Positions 51,172 through 63,518 of a DNA stretch of 64,000 bases are shown piece after piece (position 1 is the first letter of the stretch; each line of letters opens with the position of its first letter). Under the pieces are notes generated by a model, which saw only the letters and a program-made list of their open reading frames with translations, was not told the origin of the DNA and made no database searches. Where the stretch lies: assembly GCA_026075535.2 (NCBI GenBank), contig AP026539.1, positions 10,726,001 to 10,790,000 on the forward strand, in the 5' to 3' direction. The position numbers and the translations under genes are program-made. The DNA is from Tricholoma matsutake (Eukaryota; Basidiomycota; Agaricomycetes; Agaricales; Tricholomataceae).

Positions 51172-52476
51172 CTACAACAATCCCTCCTCACCCCCCTTCC
51201 CCGCCGCCCCAACAGGCACATCCCCTCTCACAGCCAAAAACGCACCCCCGAGCGCATGTACAGAATCCTTCCTCTTCCTATCCATATCTGCCCTCCCAGC
51301 ACTCAATCCCGAACTGGGGAACCCCTGGCTTGGGAACGCTCCTCTTCCTTCAATGCCTTTCACCAGGCCGGGATGACCGGGACTGGGATCGTCCTCATCG
51401 TATGCGCCAGAAAACTCAGGGTCTGGGGCGAGCCGTTGCGGACCCTCGAAGACAGCGGGGTTGGGTTTGGGGAAGGTAGATGAAGACGGGGAGGCGAGGG
51501 AGGAGGATTGGGCGGTATAGCTTGTGTGGGAAGAACCACTGGCTGTAGAATGGGATTTCCGTTTGGGAGTAAGAGTAGAGTTTGGCTTGAAAGTCTTCTT
51601 GTGTGGGGACGATGATGATGCAGTTCCAGGCTGCTGGTAGTACTGCTGTTGCTGCACAGTGGCATCAGGCTGTGACCTCGAAGCCGACGTCCGACTCCGT
51701 GAGTCAGAACCAGATCTAGAGCCACTACTCGGCCCGATGGGACTCTTCCGCGCATAGAACCCACCGTCAAAATCCGCGGTTCCTTCGTCTTCCGGGAGCT
51801 GTGGGGCATCTACATACGGACCATACTCCCCGTCCTGAGACTCTGCCGAGTACGTATACACAGGTGGCAAATCCCCACCACTTCCCTGGAAGCCTTCAAA
51901 CTCCGAATTACCCTCGTGTGCGAGTGAGAGTGCTTTTGCAATACGTTTCCTCTCCTTCCGCTCCCTGCGTCTTTCCTGCTTCTGACGCTCAGCTTCGAAA
52001 GCTTGTGCTGCCAGCTCTAGCTCGGAGATGCGAGCGATGGTAGCAGGGTCAAGTTCAACGGGTGCCGCGTCAGAGTCCAAAGAGACGCTGGACTGTGTTC
52101 GGACCCGATTATTGGACTCGATACCAAGATTGTCTTCGTCCTCATTTTCGTCGGGGAGGTGTATAGGAGGAATCGCAGGTTTGCCGAAGAGGTAGTACCC
52201 GAAGAATGTGATTCTCTTCCCTTTCTTGTTCTTTGTTCGTCTTTTTCTGCTCGTTGAAAGACCTGGGTTGGAGTGGAGGGATAGGCGCTCTGCTTCTGTG
52301 TCTGTGTCGGCGTCGACATCTGCTAGCAAACCTTGGAGCTCGTCTGGGCGAGCACGGCGGACATGGTTTGCGGTAGGATCAAGGAGTGAATCTTGTGAGG
52401 GTGATTCTGGAGGATGAGATAAGCAGGGAAGGCAAGAGGAAAAGGCTGCGTGGATGGAGTCAGACCAGGAGAACAT
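51172..52476 (-). CDS. Conserved Agaricomycete protein of unknown function, largely disordered
   Basis: A single intron-less frame of 434 residues from ATG 52476. The N-terminus MFSWSDSIHAAFSSCLPCLS is the same type as in related proteins I recall from other mushrooms. Conserved blocks: RRARPDELQGLLAD (about residues 39-52), a basic patch RKRRTKNKKGKRITFFGYYL, then an acidic stretch, a charged helix EAERQKQERRRERKERKRIA (about 162-181) and EGNSEFEGFQGSGGDLPP. The rest is rich in Ser, Pro and Gly and ends in AGRADMDRKRKDSV and a hydrophobic-Gly tail. No enzyme or membrane motif. The two Cys near the N-terminus could be lipidated, but this is speculation. Function unknown. Confidence 0.85.
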   Translation of the reverse strand: MFSWSDSIHAAFSSCLPCLSHPPESPSQDSLLDPTANHVRRARPDELQGLLADVDADTDTEAERLSLHSNPGLSTSRKRRTKNKKGKRITFFGYYLFGKPAIPPIHLPDENEDEDNLGIESNNRVRTQSSVSLDSDAAPVELDPATIARISELELAAQAFEAERQKQERRRERKERKRIAKALSLAHEGNSEFEGFQGSGGDLPPVYTYSAESQDGEYGPYVDAPQLPEDEGTADFDGGFYARKSPIGPSSGSRSGSDSRSRTSASRSQPDATVQQQQYYQQPGTASSSSPHKKTFKPNSTLTPKRKSHSTASGSSHTSYTAQSSSLASPSSSTFPKPNPAVFEGPQRLAPDPEFSGAYDEDDPSPGHPGLVKGIEGRGAFPSQGFPSSGLSAGRADMDRKRKDSVHALGGAFLAVRGDVPVGAAGKGGEEGLL

Positions 52477-52632
52477 CGTGGTCTGTGCGGGAACAAGTAT
52501 TTGCTTTGGATTATGTCACCAAGTTTGCTTCCGGACACGTGATCTACTCCGGTACTATACTACCGGATTGTCAATGTCATTGACATAAGTATACAAAGTC
52601 CCATTGAATACCTAAAGTCCCTGTCTCAATGT

Positions 52633-55600
52633 TCATGATCGCCACCAACGCCGACGTTTACCCTGCCTGATATTGTCCTCCTCGAGGACATTATTCTCTC
52701 TAATCACCTTCAAGAATACGCTCTCTAAGGATCCTTTCTCTACAGTATATTCCGAAAAGTCGCCTTCAGTCGACAGCGTGGTGAATAATTGCGCCAACGT
52801 CAGCCCATTAGCTTCGATCGGCACTTCGAACCGTGTCGCAACGTCGTCCGCCATACGGGATCCCGGAATCTTCGCCATCAGAGTCTGCGCCCTCATTATC
52901 TCGTCGCGAGTGTGACATGAAAAGTGAACCTCATATGCTGCATATCGTGCTGAAAGAGACTCGGTCGTACCAACAGCTGAACACACATTTCCTAAGTGCA
53001 CAGCAGGGGGTCGCAGAGGCCGAAACTCTTACCTAGCAGTTGTTTCGCCAGAATTCCAACTCTGCTAGCAAGGGCTGACGCCTCTTCCATAGAATCTTCC
53101 AACCAGACTGTCAGATAATTGGTTATGGCAGTTTGGAAAAAGCCATACGGGTCGTGATGATCACTGCTTTGCCCACAGTGACATTCCTCAACGTTTGCCA
53201 CATATCTCGTTTCATCCTCGCATCGATTCCCGTCGAAAACTCGTCAATAAGGACGACAGCAGGGTTTCCTAACAAATGAAAAAAATTAGCAACTCTGGAG
53301 ACGACGGTCACGACGGCTACTACCTATCAATGCAATGGCAAGCGATAATTTCCTTTGATTACCGCCAGATAGCTTGCTTGCCAATCGATCGGCATACATG
53401 CTCAATGCGGTTCCTTGTAAGACAAGTTCAACATTCTCCTCCAGTTCTGATCCTTTCTTGAGCCCTTTCAACCGGCCATAGATGATGAGATGCTCTCGCA
53501 CAGTCAACTGAGAATCGATCGCTGTGAACTGAGGACAGACTCCAAGAGATAGCCGAGCTGTTCTGGGATGACGAATAACGGAAGTACCATTGATAATCAC
53601 CTCGCCAAACTCGGGGATAACCTCGCCACCTACAAAGGTCCGAAAATTGGAGAAAAAAAAAACAAGAAACAAAAAAGGACGTAGCTTACGAATCATGTTA
53701 AAAGTAGTTGTCTTTCCTGCGCCGTTTGGCCCTAGTAGAGCAAAAAGGGTATCTCGTGACACCCCAAGACTCACATCGTCAACGACCTTGTCGGCCTGGT
53801 AGGACTTGGTAACTCTGAGGACGCGCAGCAGATCTTCAGAGTTCGTAGCTGCCATGGCTTCTGCAATTACATCTTTTCGTGATAGTTTGGTTGAATCCGC
53901 ATGTAAAGATGTATTCCTTGAGGACCCTAGTCGTCGAGGGAGCCGGGTGCCGGAGTCAACCCAAACAAGGATGGCTAATAGAATGAACGAGTAGATAATG
54001 AGATAGGTGATGGGGCCGCCATATCTCATGATTGAGCCCATGGAAGATGCTGTCACGACAGCATTTCCGTCGCAGAGGAGAGAGAACAAGTTGACTGAAA
54101 CCAGTCCAGCTCGTGTCTGTATTGCGTTCTCAGTTATTTCCACTTCATTAGTAAGTAATCAACGCACCACGCTGGCAACAGGTGAGAGTAGTGACAGAGT
54201 AAAATGTATGATGGTAATAATGCTGGGTGCGGCGGATGTTTTTCCATATGTCAGCGTAAGGAGATAACCAGCAAGGTATAACTACAAGAAAGATCAGTGA
54301 TATATTAGTAGAGGGACTGCAGAGGGACTTGCGATGAACATAACAATCTGGTAACCTGCTACAGCAGCGAAAGACGCGAGAGGAGATGTCATTATCAGCG
54401 AGACGCAGTATGCGAAGAGAGCGCCAGTTATTCCGTAAAGGACGAGAACCACCCACTAAGAGCCCAAGTCAGTACTTCAACGAATAGACATACAAGTAAT
54501 CACTCACAAAGAAACCAAGCCCGTGGAATTTGTTGCTAGCCGTGGCAAATACAATGATGATTATTGTGGCCAAGATGACAGAGCAGACCGTATCAAACAT
54601 GAGATGGCCTAACCATAGCCCGATAGGATCTCCAAGACCATTTGACATTTCCATTGCTTGCACAGATGAGCGTCGCTCACGAGAGACATAGAGTGCATAG
54701 AATGCTGGGAATACGGACTGAGATAAAGTAAATAAAGCGAAACAAAGAGGCTACAAGTATGAACGTACCATGACCGCGCAGAAAAATGCGATCCATTTCA
54801 ATGAGAGCAAGGTTCCCCCTCCAATTGCGGGGAAAGGACTGTAATTAGCTTGGATGAGAGTTGGTGTGCTAGCAGTATTTCCGGAAGAATTGAGAGCATT
54901 ATTAAAAAGGATGTTTGTAGCCAGATTGAGCATAGTAGGTCCCGTGAATCCTGGTGGAGAGGCTTCCCATGCAATTAGTGACGCTCTTGTCTGGAGGTTT
55001 ATTGAGACACCGCCCAAAGATAAGTTGCGATAGTTCTGAGCGATAGTATTGACAAAGGTAGAGTTGTCAGCGACATTGTTGACAGGCAAGAAGGCCGTAC
55101 TACTGCCAAGTGTAGATGCAATGCCGGGTGGAGATGTAAGGACACTGGAGGAGGGACCAAGGGTGAGCGGGATGATGGGGGAGAAAGGAAGATATAAGGG
55201 TATATTGGTTGAGTTGCGGAATGTTCTAACGCATGTTTGTGGTGTTCCGTGAAGAAATACAAGAGGTATCGTAGAACCTGCGACGGCAACGGCGATTGCA
55301 AGGACAGGGGTGAGCCAGCTTCGACGAGCGATTAAATAACGCTTGTAGAAAATCGTGATTGCCTGCTGTAGGGGAGACATGGGTCGGCCGCTGGCCAGGT
55401 CCATCTCGGCAGGCCTTTCATCTAGTTTTTCTGATGGCATGGTATCTCCATATCGTGGTACAATGATGTCACGAGAATCTTCATTCTTTGCCATGAGTTC
55501 CAAGAAAATATCCTCGATGCTGGTTCCCAACACGTCGTACGACGTAATACCATAAATAACCTTCTCTTTGTCAAGCAATTGCAGGACATTTCTAACGGTA

Positions 55601-58349
55601 ACGGCGTCTCTTGTCTTAAGGTGATAGGAAATCTGCTGGGGTGATGGTGCTGAAGCATGGGTCTGAGGTGCGATCGCGCGAATACTTCGTAGTAAGTCGC
55701 TCCTGGGGCTGGCAAGGTCCTTTTCCCCATGAATTTGCGGTTCGAAAAACACCTGCACAGAATATCCTTCGCCCAGATCTCGTTTCAGAGCAACGGGTGA
55801 ACCATATGCTACGAGTTTTCCAGGAGCCGCCAGGATGGCAATATGATCTGCCAATAGGTCTGCTTCGTCAAGAAACTATATAAATCGTGAACTTAAGATA
55901 ATGAATCAGACGAATAGATAAATCGTACATGAGTTGTGAAAACGACTGTTCGTTCTTGACGGAAAGAAGTCAGAGTCCTCCAGAGAGCCCGACGACTCAG
56001 CGGGTCGACTCCCGATGTACATTCATCAACAAGAACGACTATCCAACAGCATCAGCAGAGCACAGATATAAATACATTACGAGACTTACTCTTAGAACCA
56101 CCGACCAACCCGACAGCCAATTGCAATTTCCTTTTCTGCCCTCCTGAGAGTGTGTCGGCGTTCGAATTGATCTTTGCTCCCAAATCACAATCACGTAATA
56201 GTTGTTCAACATCTTCATCGCTCTCGGAATTCTGGGACCACTTCACTGCTCTCCAAACGCGGAGAGTCTGCACACACGATAATGCCGGGAATAAGACGTT
56301 TTTTTGCGGCACGATTCCGAGTGTACCCCGCGGAGGACGCGCGACACCTCCTTCAAAAATCACAGATCCACTTGTTAGACTCACCAAACCGCCGAATATT
56401 GAGAATGCAGTCGACTTTCCAGCCCTGTTTAAAAGTTTGAGGATCAAGCGACAAGTAACCTTTATTTTACTCACCCGTTAGACCCAAGAAGGACAAATAT
56501 ACCGGATTTTGGAATATCAAACGATAGATCGGATATTGCGGTGACGACGGGTTTCGAGCTGAAAATTGAGCTCTTGAACGTTTTCTTGAGGTTACGCACA
56601 GAGATCGCGATATTCTCAGGTATTTCCAAATTGACAACCTTCTGTCTCTTCCAAAACATCCAGGATCTCGCAGACGGATCCGAGGCATCATACAAATTTC
56701 TTTCGAGCAAAACAGCAAGGTAGGGCCAAAGGAAAATGTCGATCTGAAAGGGAAGAAGGTTAGAGACTGGATTACGATTTGTATGACTTCTAATAGTTAC
56801 AATCGCAGCGATAAGCAGAGGAAGAAGCATGAGGCCATTGTCAGGATCCCCTTTGAGAGCATCAGTTGGCAGCAGATGGTTCTCGTATCCCGCGATAGCA
56901 CGTATGGCGAATATATAGAATCCTGGTGGGAAAATGATGGTGTAAATAAAAGCAGTTCCATTGCCGGCATGGCTCATGACAAGAGCGATGATGGCGAGAG
57001 CGATACTCAGAACGGTTGATACCACGGCGGCTAGCTGAGGACTTTTGCCGAACGGCGCGGCCACGAAAAACGACCAGCTCGCCAGGAGAAGTCCAAGGAA
57101 AACGTGCACGGCCAGGATCAAACCAACGTTGGTGAGGGAGAATATGCGGAAGCGCCAGATGATACTGACAATAACCCAGGCAGGAAGGTACACAAGGGAG
57201 ATGCTCAGGTGCCAGGAGCTATCCGGTCGCTGTTAGTCATCATGTGGAATCCAAAAGAAACAAAATGCTTGCAATATTCTGGCGGAGTCAAGAAGTCCCA
57301 TAGCTTTCATATGAGCCGATAGACCATTAGCACGCTCTCCAGTTACAGCGCCAGGCAGCTGGTAGGCGATGCCAACGAAGCACAGATACCTAGATGATTT
57401 GTCGGATTTATACTGTTGCTTGATGTAGAAGACTTACAGTGCGACTACCAGTAACTGCCTTACACCCCTAACAAAGCCTGTAACACAGTGTCAGTGCAAA
57501 TGGATGCTGAAAAGGAATGTACCCACTGAGTCGAATAGCTGTTTGCTGCTCCCCGTTCGTCTCCTGTGTATATGGCCATTCCAATGGTGTTGGCAACTGG
57601 ATGCCAGTCTTAAGTTCTACGATTGCCTGTTAAATTATAGCATCAGATGCCGCTATGACGTGTTATACGCGTCTAACCTGATCGATCGCCCACTGTAAAG
57701 GTAGAATCCTGAGCTCGAAATCACTGGTATGCTTTATAACATCAATATGTCCCAAACCCGCATCTGCTCTAATTGTATAGTTCACGGGCCTCGCAGCGCT
57801 CCCATTTGCAGGAATGTCATTAAATGCGACGGCGGCAAAACATTCTGACAAGAGATTGAAGTTCTGAGGACATTGTGATGGGATATCAGAAGGACTTGCG
57901 ACCTTCCTGACTCCACTTAGCTGCTTTGAAGAAAATGATGCCGTGATGTGAGCCATTACAGCTGTTGGGGAGGGGGAACTCGTTCCATCCGTTCCATCTG
58001 CCCATATCAGAGGACTCGAACCGTCGAACTGAGTTCGAAGAGATAAAATGGAAGTTGGATTCCCCATTCCATACTGATATCGTAGTAAGCATCGTTGGAT
58101 TTCTTGGAAATTGGCTGCAAACTGACATTATTCGGTTTGTTCAGGAATACTTGGGCTACCCCCAGAAAAATGCCATAGGCAATCGGGAAAATGAAACACC
58201 TCAAGATGTTGAGCTAAAAATGCATTTAGTACTAATCCGCCGATGATTAGGGGCCCGACCCCATCCGGACTTACGAAAGGGTGTTTCGAGAGGACGATCC
58301 AATTCTTCCAGATCAAGGCCCGAAGCTGCAGCCAAAAGAGACTGGTCAT
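52633..58349 (-). CDS. ABCA-type (ABC1-like) full-size ABC transporter
   Basis: A full-size ABC transporter of the A subfamily, normally moving lipids across membranes. Start ATG 58349 (MTSLFWLQLRALIWKNWIVL), stop TGA 52633-52635, with many short introns (the first begins after KHPF; the second joins NKPNN to YGMGNPTSILSLRTQFDG). Order: TM helix and large extracellular loop (ADAGLGHIDVIKHTSDFE), TM block (LAVHVFLGLLLASWSFFVAA, IIFPPGFYIFAIRAIAGYE), NBD1 (VLLGSNG with the Walker A end, then GGVARPPRGTLGIVPQKNVL, signature LSGGQKRKLQLA), a second TM half with a large loop, NBD2 (ALLGPNGAGKTTTFNMI, LSLGVCPQFTAIDSQL, signature LSGGNQRKLSLAIALIG, VVLIDEFSTGIDA) and a conserved C-terminal domain (GSRMADDVATRFEVPI, EYTVEKGSLESVFLKVIREN). 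About 1,600 residues are expected. No break seen. Confidence 0.92.
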
Positions 58350-59444
58350 TCGAAGGTATCAAGTATTGGTCGTCAATTGGCAGACAACATCTATAAAAAC
58401 CGACGACTGCGGCGACCTGAGAAACGTCTCATGGGTAACTCCAGACAGGTCGGGACACATTGTCACTGTGGGAAGAGTGTGACCATGGATGGATCGATGG
58501 GTGCTGTTGCCAAACATGAATAAAGTAAGTGTCTGTAGGCTGGCAAGCGGTAAGCCCGGCTTGTAATATAGAGTGAACACCTATATAAAAAGTGTGTATA
58601 ATGATGTAGCGCGCTGGCGGGCAGAGCCTTGTCGTCAATTGAGCTGTGCTCATGTCATGGAATAAGATCGACTTGTAGTTACAATAACCAAATGGCAGTG
58701 CTGTTGTGAGATATTTAATGCAGATGATTCCGTTCAGCCTCAATCAAAGAAATCAAGCTGGTTCGCACCAAAGCTGTATATGAACGTTCATGTTCCTGGG
58801 AATGTCATGGAATACACCACCGGAGATATGCGTCGTTTGAAGGCATGATGAACAGCATTTGTCTCCGAGTCATCTGGGTACTATTTGATGACAACCTCGT
58901 CTCTTCACTTCGAATGCTTTTTGGCTCGATACCAAGGGGGTGGCGGAACGCGAAAATCAGATATCACATCGGTTTCTGATTTTCCTTCTATATAATATGG
59001 ATATATAACGCGCTGACTGTCCACCGTTTCTTTGTGTTTATTTGGTGGAATTTGTAAATAGAAGTGTACCCCCTGGCTCTGGTTACCCCACTGGGTGACG
59101 GGCGGTTACCCCCAGGTCACGTAACCGATTCAATACCTGGTAACCCCACATACACGCTTGATTTGGCTCCGAAAGAGCTATTGAGGCAACAATGGATATT
59201 CTATTCTTGGCATGGACGAGGCGTGGTGGCAGCGCCGCCTCGCCCTACTTTATACTTTAACTCATCATTTGCATCCACACTGGCACAGCTCGTATTTCTG
59301 TAACTATATTACTCTACAGAAATGCCAACATACTCTGTGATCCGAGTCTAGTAAGTGTTGGAACTAAGCAACTGCTGAACTTGGTGGCCCTCAGTCTCTC
59401 AGTCACCCATTCTTCGGTGTCCACCCCTCAAGCATTTTAATGGC
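58350..59444. other. Upstream region of the ABC transporter and a GGTTACC-rich segment
   Basis: 58350 to about 59000 would hold the promoter of the minus-strand transporter. At 59066-59150 the word GGTTACCCC or GGTAACCCC recurs at least three times, with a GTAACC in inverse sense, which looks like a worn end of a repeat. No gene recognised. The stretch from ~59320 may be 5' leader of the recombinase gene. Confidence 0.4.
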
Positions 59445-62400
59445 ATGTTCAAATTCTTTTATGTTAACTCCATGACCTCTCTCACTCTTGCGCTCATGAA
59501 CATTGCAGAGATATCTGTTGAGCACTTGCAGGCAATGCCACTCCAATCCCCTGAAAAGTGCCGCTTTGACACCATAACCAGCAATCCACCTTCTCCACTG
59601 GTAGTGTTTAAAGGACCAGTCCGGTCCAGTTTTTGACTTCCAAATGGGGCAACCGGCAACCACAACTGGTCTAGGACCGACCCAGATATTGGAGGACTGC
59701 AACTGGACCCTTTAGGACCGGTCCTAATTGGTCCATGGACTGAAAAAAGACTGGTTTGGACCAGTCTTTTGTTGTAAAATTTATCATGCCAAATAACCCA
59801 TATGTATCTCAACAAATATGACCATTACCTTATATATGTTATATTCATGGATAGAGATTGTAATGCTCTGTAGACAGATCCAACATTTAAGCAATTCTGT
59901 CAAGATTTGACTGAGATATGGCCAAAACTGAAAGGACATGCATTCAAGTTGCAGTTTGTAGTTTGTAATTTGTAGTTTGTAGTTGCACTCATTTGGGCTG
60001 TTATATGAATAAAATCCCATGGTACAGATGATTAGGTGTGTTGTTGTTACTTTTATGATGTCATATAGCTGTACAAAAAAAATTATAGCTCAGGTAATAA
60101 GCATTGCAATCAAAGTTGTTCTGATACAACAAAATACTTGTACAAAAATGTTTTGGTCATATCTCAACCAATTCTTGACCGTTTTTGATGGTCCAGGGAC
60201 CGAAAATGAAGTAAATATGTGTGGGAGTAAGGTCCAACATACGTTGGGACAAAAGACCAGTCGCAACTGGTTTTTCATTGGTCCTACTATATTTTTTCAA
60301 AATGAAAGACCAGCAACTGGACTGAAAAAGACCAGTCCATAAATAGACCACTGGTTTGGTCCTAATTGGTCCAGTTCCATTCAGTTTAGGTCTTTTTTTT
60401 GGTCCTACAGACTGGACCTTTAAACACTATCCACTGGCATCAAAAAGATGATGAACCAATGGTTTTGATCTGGAGCTTCAGGATTTCAGCACTTTAGTGC
60501 CTTTAGATGCACTCCAGGATGCACTGCCAACTTGGACATCATATGAAGGTAGCACCACTGGTACTCAGGCACCCAGTGTTCAGCTATATGCATTTCAGGA
60601 TTCACAAATAGACAGTGTGGACAGTGCAGTAGCGCCATGCTGACTTTCTGACAACATTAGGACCCAAATGGAGTTATCACTAGCAATTATGGAACAAGAG
60701 ACTCACACTGGGCACCTTGCAATCCAACAAGAGGTTTGTTCTGGCAAAGGAACAGATTCTGCGTACTTGAGACACCTTAAAAACTATGAGAAGTTCACTG
60801 AGAATGACCAAGCTTGCCGCCTTGCTGAAGATTCAACTTGGAAAGTCCTCCCTTCTCATCCCATCACCATTGTCAAGGCCACTACTTTCCTGGATTATGA
60901 AACCAAGCAGCTGAAGGTAAAGGGCTTTTTGATCTCAGCTCTCTCCTTCGGCCCCTGACCTTTGTGTTTGCTAGTATACATCAGATGGTCAAGATCTGCC
61001 TGGTACTCAATTAGGGGTAGAAGCAATTAAACAGTGTATCAGCGCACTTGAATACTGGCATTACAACAATCAGCACCGAGAAGATTACAAGCAGTGCTCA
61101 GCTTCAAGGGTTGTGCTTTGTGATGACAGCCACATCACCACCTTGGAGTCCACTGCACAGGAAAAGGAACCTGAGTGAGTTGCTGAGGCTCAAACACTCA
61201 AAGCAACTGGAGCATTGTCTGGTACAGTCTTAACTGATGATCTGCATTCTGACTCTGATATGCTACAGATACATACACAGAAGATGAGCTCATCTGAGGG
61301 TCGTCTTGGTTTCTGCAGTCCAGCCATGGAACCAAACTTCAAGTTCACACTGCTTTACATGACAGGTGTATGCTTCTGGTCTCGACCTCATCAGCATTTT
61401 GTGGCAACAACATTCAATCACTGCTGCTGTCAGACCTTGCAGTATGTGATGTGCCAATGCTTGACTTGGGTCTTGGTGCTAAGGTCATGGTATGTTTTGT
61501 TGTCTCATTTTGTATGTGTACAACATATCCTAATATTGTAATCCTTGAGGCTCTCATTTTTCTCTCAAATCAGGGCAAGACCAACAAAACTGGATGGCTT
61601 GATCAACAAGCAGCCTTTCGCCATTGACTTACAAAGCTCTGTTGCATTGGAGCACTTGGATTCTATCTCTTCAGCCATTTCCATGTCCTCGGCAATCTCC
61701 CTCCAAACTTTTCAGGTGAAATTGCTATCCAGTCATGGTATAAGATTCTGTTATTCCCAGGTTTGGGAGGTGATAATGAAGAGATGACCTACCAAAGTAA
61801 GTCACTAATACTGCTTTGCTCTTCTTGACCTTCAAATCATCATAATCACAGACCATCGCAAGCGCATTGCTTTGATGCATGCTCGGAATGACATATTGAT
61901 CAGCAAGACTACACATGCTGGCCGACCTTTCACTACCATGACAGCTCGTGAACACCATGGAGCCCAGGATGACACAAGAACCCTTGGAAACTGGAGTACT
62001 TCAGGTTCTTTTGGCAAATGCTACGATCACACACTTCCCACGGATGTGATGGTCGCCGCTGCTTCATTCAATGGACGGAAGCAAGAGTCCTATTTTGTTG
62101 CATAAGATATTCCTGGTGCATCACACTCTTTGGGCACTGCAGCATTCCTCTGATAGTGGTGTTACTGGCAGAACCACCAGACAAGCTTGTCTCTTCAATT
62201 TTCCCATGGGTAGAAGATGAACGGAAGGCTCTCAAAGCTCATCAAAATGCCATGGGAACTGCAGCTGCCGATAACACCCTATTGTCATTCCTTGAGGTTC
62301 TCTCACGTCTCTGCCGCATCATCTTACAGGATGCAGCCTGTCTGTCATTAAAGTACCCTGGCTGTGCCTTATTCAGTTACCCTCCATTCAATATGACACA

Positions 62401-63516
62401 GTTTTCAGCTTTTGCACACTCTGCTGCTTCCATCATCAAAGAAGCTGAGTGCAAGTCATGACATCAGCTCTCACGCCTGCCTGAGCATGTTGCCAGCACA
62501 TTCCAAGGTGTAGTCATGACAAGCAACATCCAGCAAGAGCAACCCCATCGTGAAATCCAACAACACTGTGTTGGGGTCCAAGCACAGCTCCAGGCCGTCA
62601 ACTCTCTTCTCCATGCAGTACTCATCAACTCAAACCCTCAGAAGCGAAGACTGGCATCCACAGGTGTGTGTCAATAGTCCATTCCTATCACCACTAATCT
62701 TACTAAGCTTCTTTAGTTGGCAGTCTCACTGAGCATTCACAGGCTTTATGCCAACTTGATTCTATGTCCACAAGTCAAATACAGCTGCAGTCAGTATCCT
62801 CCAATCGCCTCCCTCTGCTACCATCTGCTGAGCCAAACATTACCACTCTAGCTCCCTCCACAGTACCTCCATCTGTGCCCACCAGCAATTCATCTTCCAC
62901 CACCATCAGCCCTAATGGCAATATATACCCACCAAGCATCTTTTTTTTATCCAAAGATTCCTTCATGCAGTCCAAGCAGCTTGAAGCCATTGCAGCACTT
63001 GAGTCCAAGTTTAGCCCAGATCATCTTTGCAACCATCAGTTTGAGTGGATATGGTCCTCTTCAGAGAATCAGGAGGATGAGTGGCTCCCTCACTATGCAT
63101 ACTGGAAGCCCCCTCAGAAGAACAAGAGCATATCAATTGAGGATGTTTGGAATGAGTGGATGTTTGGTCTGGATGGTCGACTCTCAGTGCAGGAATTGGT
63201 GGCTGGGTGGGATGCATGGTGGCGATGCAGTAACACCACTGCAAAATTGGAGGCAACATGCAAGAAGATCATCACACTTATTGAAACACTCTCAGCAAAG
63301 CCAAATTGGAGTAATGACCTCACCCTTCGCTTCCTCAAAGATTGGTACCCCATCCCATCCCCATCCATCCCTCACTTGAAGAACATTTGGTCTTTCATTG
63401 AGTATCTCCAGGAGTGTGATGGACATGCACTGGAGGACATTCTTGCTGACTCAAATTCTTATCCGTTGATGATGCTCAACCTGGAAACCCAAACAAAACC
63501 CACAAAATGGCTTTGA
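59445..63516 (+). pseudogene. Crypton-type tyrosine recombinase with Gcr1-type DNA-binding domain, decayed and split by a MITE
   Basis: Crypton elements move by a tyrosine recombinase and carry a C-terminal GCR1_C domain. N-terminal part before the MITE: LTLALMNIAEISVEHLQAM. After it: LELQDFSTLVPLDALQDALP, GTDSAYLRHLKNYEKFTEND, FLDYETKQLK, an intron, SDGQDLPGTQLG. Recombinase core: SKTTHAGRPFTTMTAREH (the H-x-x-R box, about 61902-61955) and LGNWSTSGSFGKCYDHTLP (the Tyr nucleophile, about 61981-62037). GCR1_C-like end: FEWIWSSSENQEDEWLPHYA, IEDVWNEWMFGLDGRLSVQE, LIETLSAKPNWSNDLTLRFL; the last 250 residues (62764-63516) are open. Stops (two TGA directly after the MITE near 60448, 60640, 61174 and others) and frameshifts break the earlier part. 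Confidence 0.78.
59602..60429 (-). mobile_element. hAT-type MITE, copy B (828 bp), in the recombinase gene
   Basis: The terminal inverted repeats are perfect over TAGTGTTTAAAGG (start 59602, end 60429), and the 8-bp duplication TCCACTGG is exact (59594-59601 and 60430-60437): the hAT signature. Same family as 3033-3850 but in inverse orientation; compare CTATTTATGGACTGG and AGTCCAGTTGC in the reverse complement. No coding capacity. The recombinase frame continues across it as SPLASKR, so the element landed in coding DNA. Confidence 0.88.
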
Positions 63517-63518
63517 AT

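Noticed and set aside
51256..51809. Additional frames on both strands within 51.2-52.5 kb
   Set aside because: They are shadows of the single 434-codon minus-strand frame, which has the conserved N-terminus.
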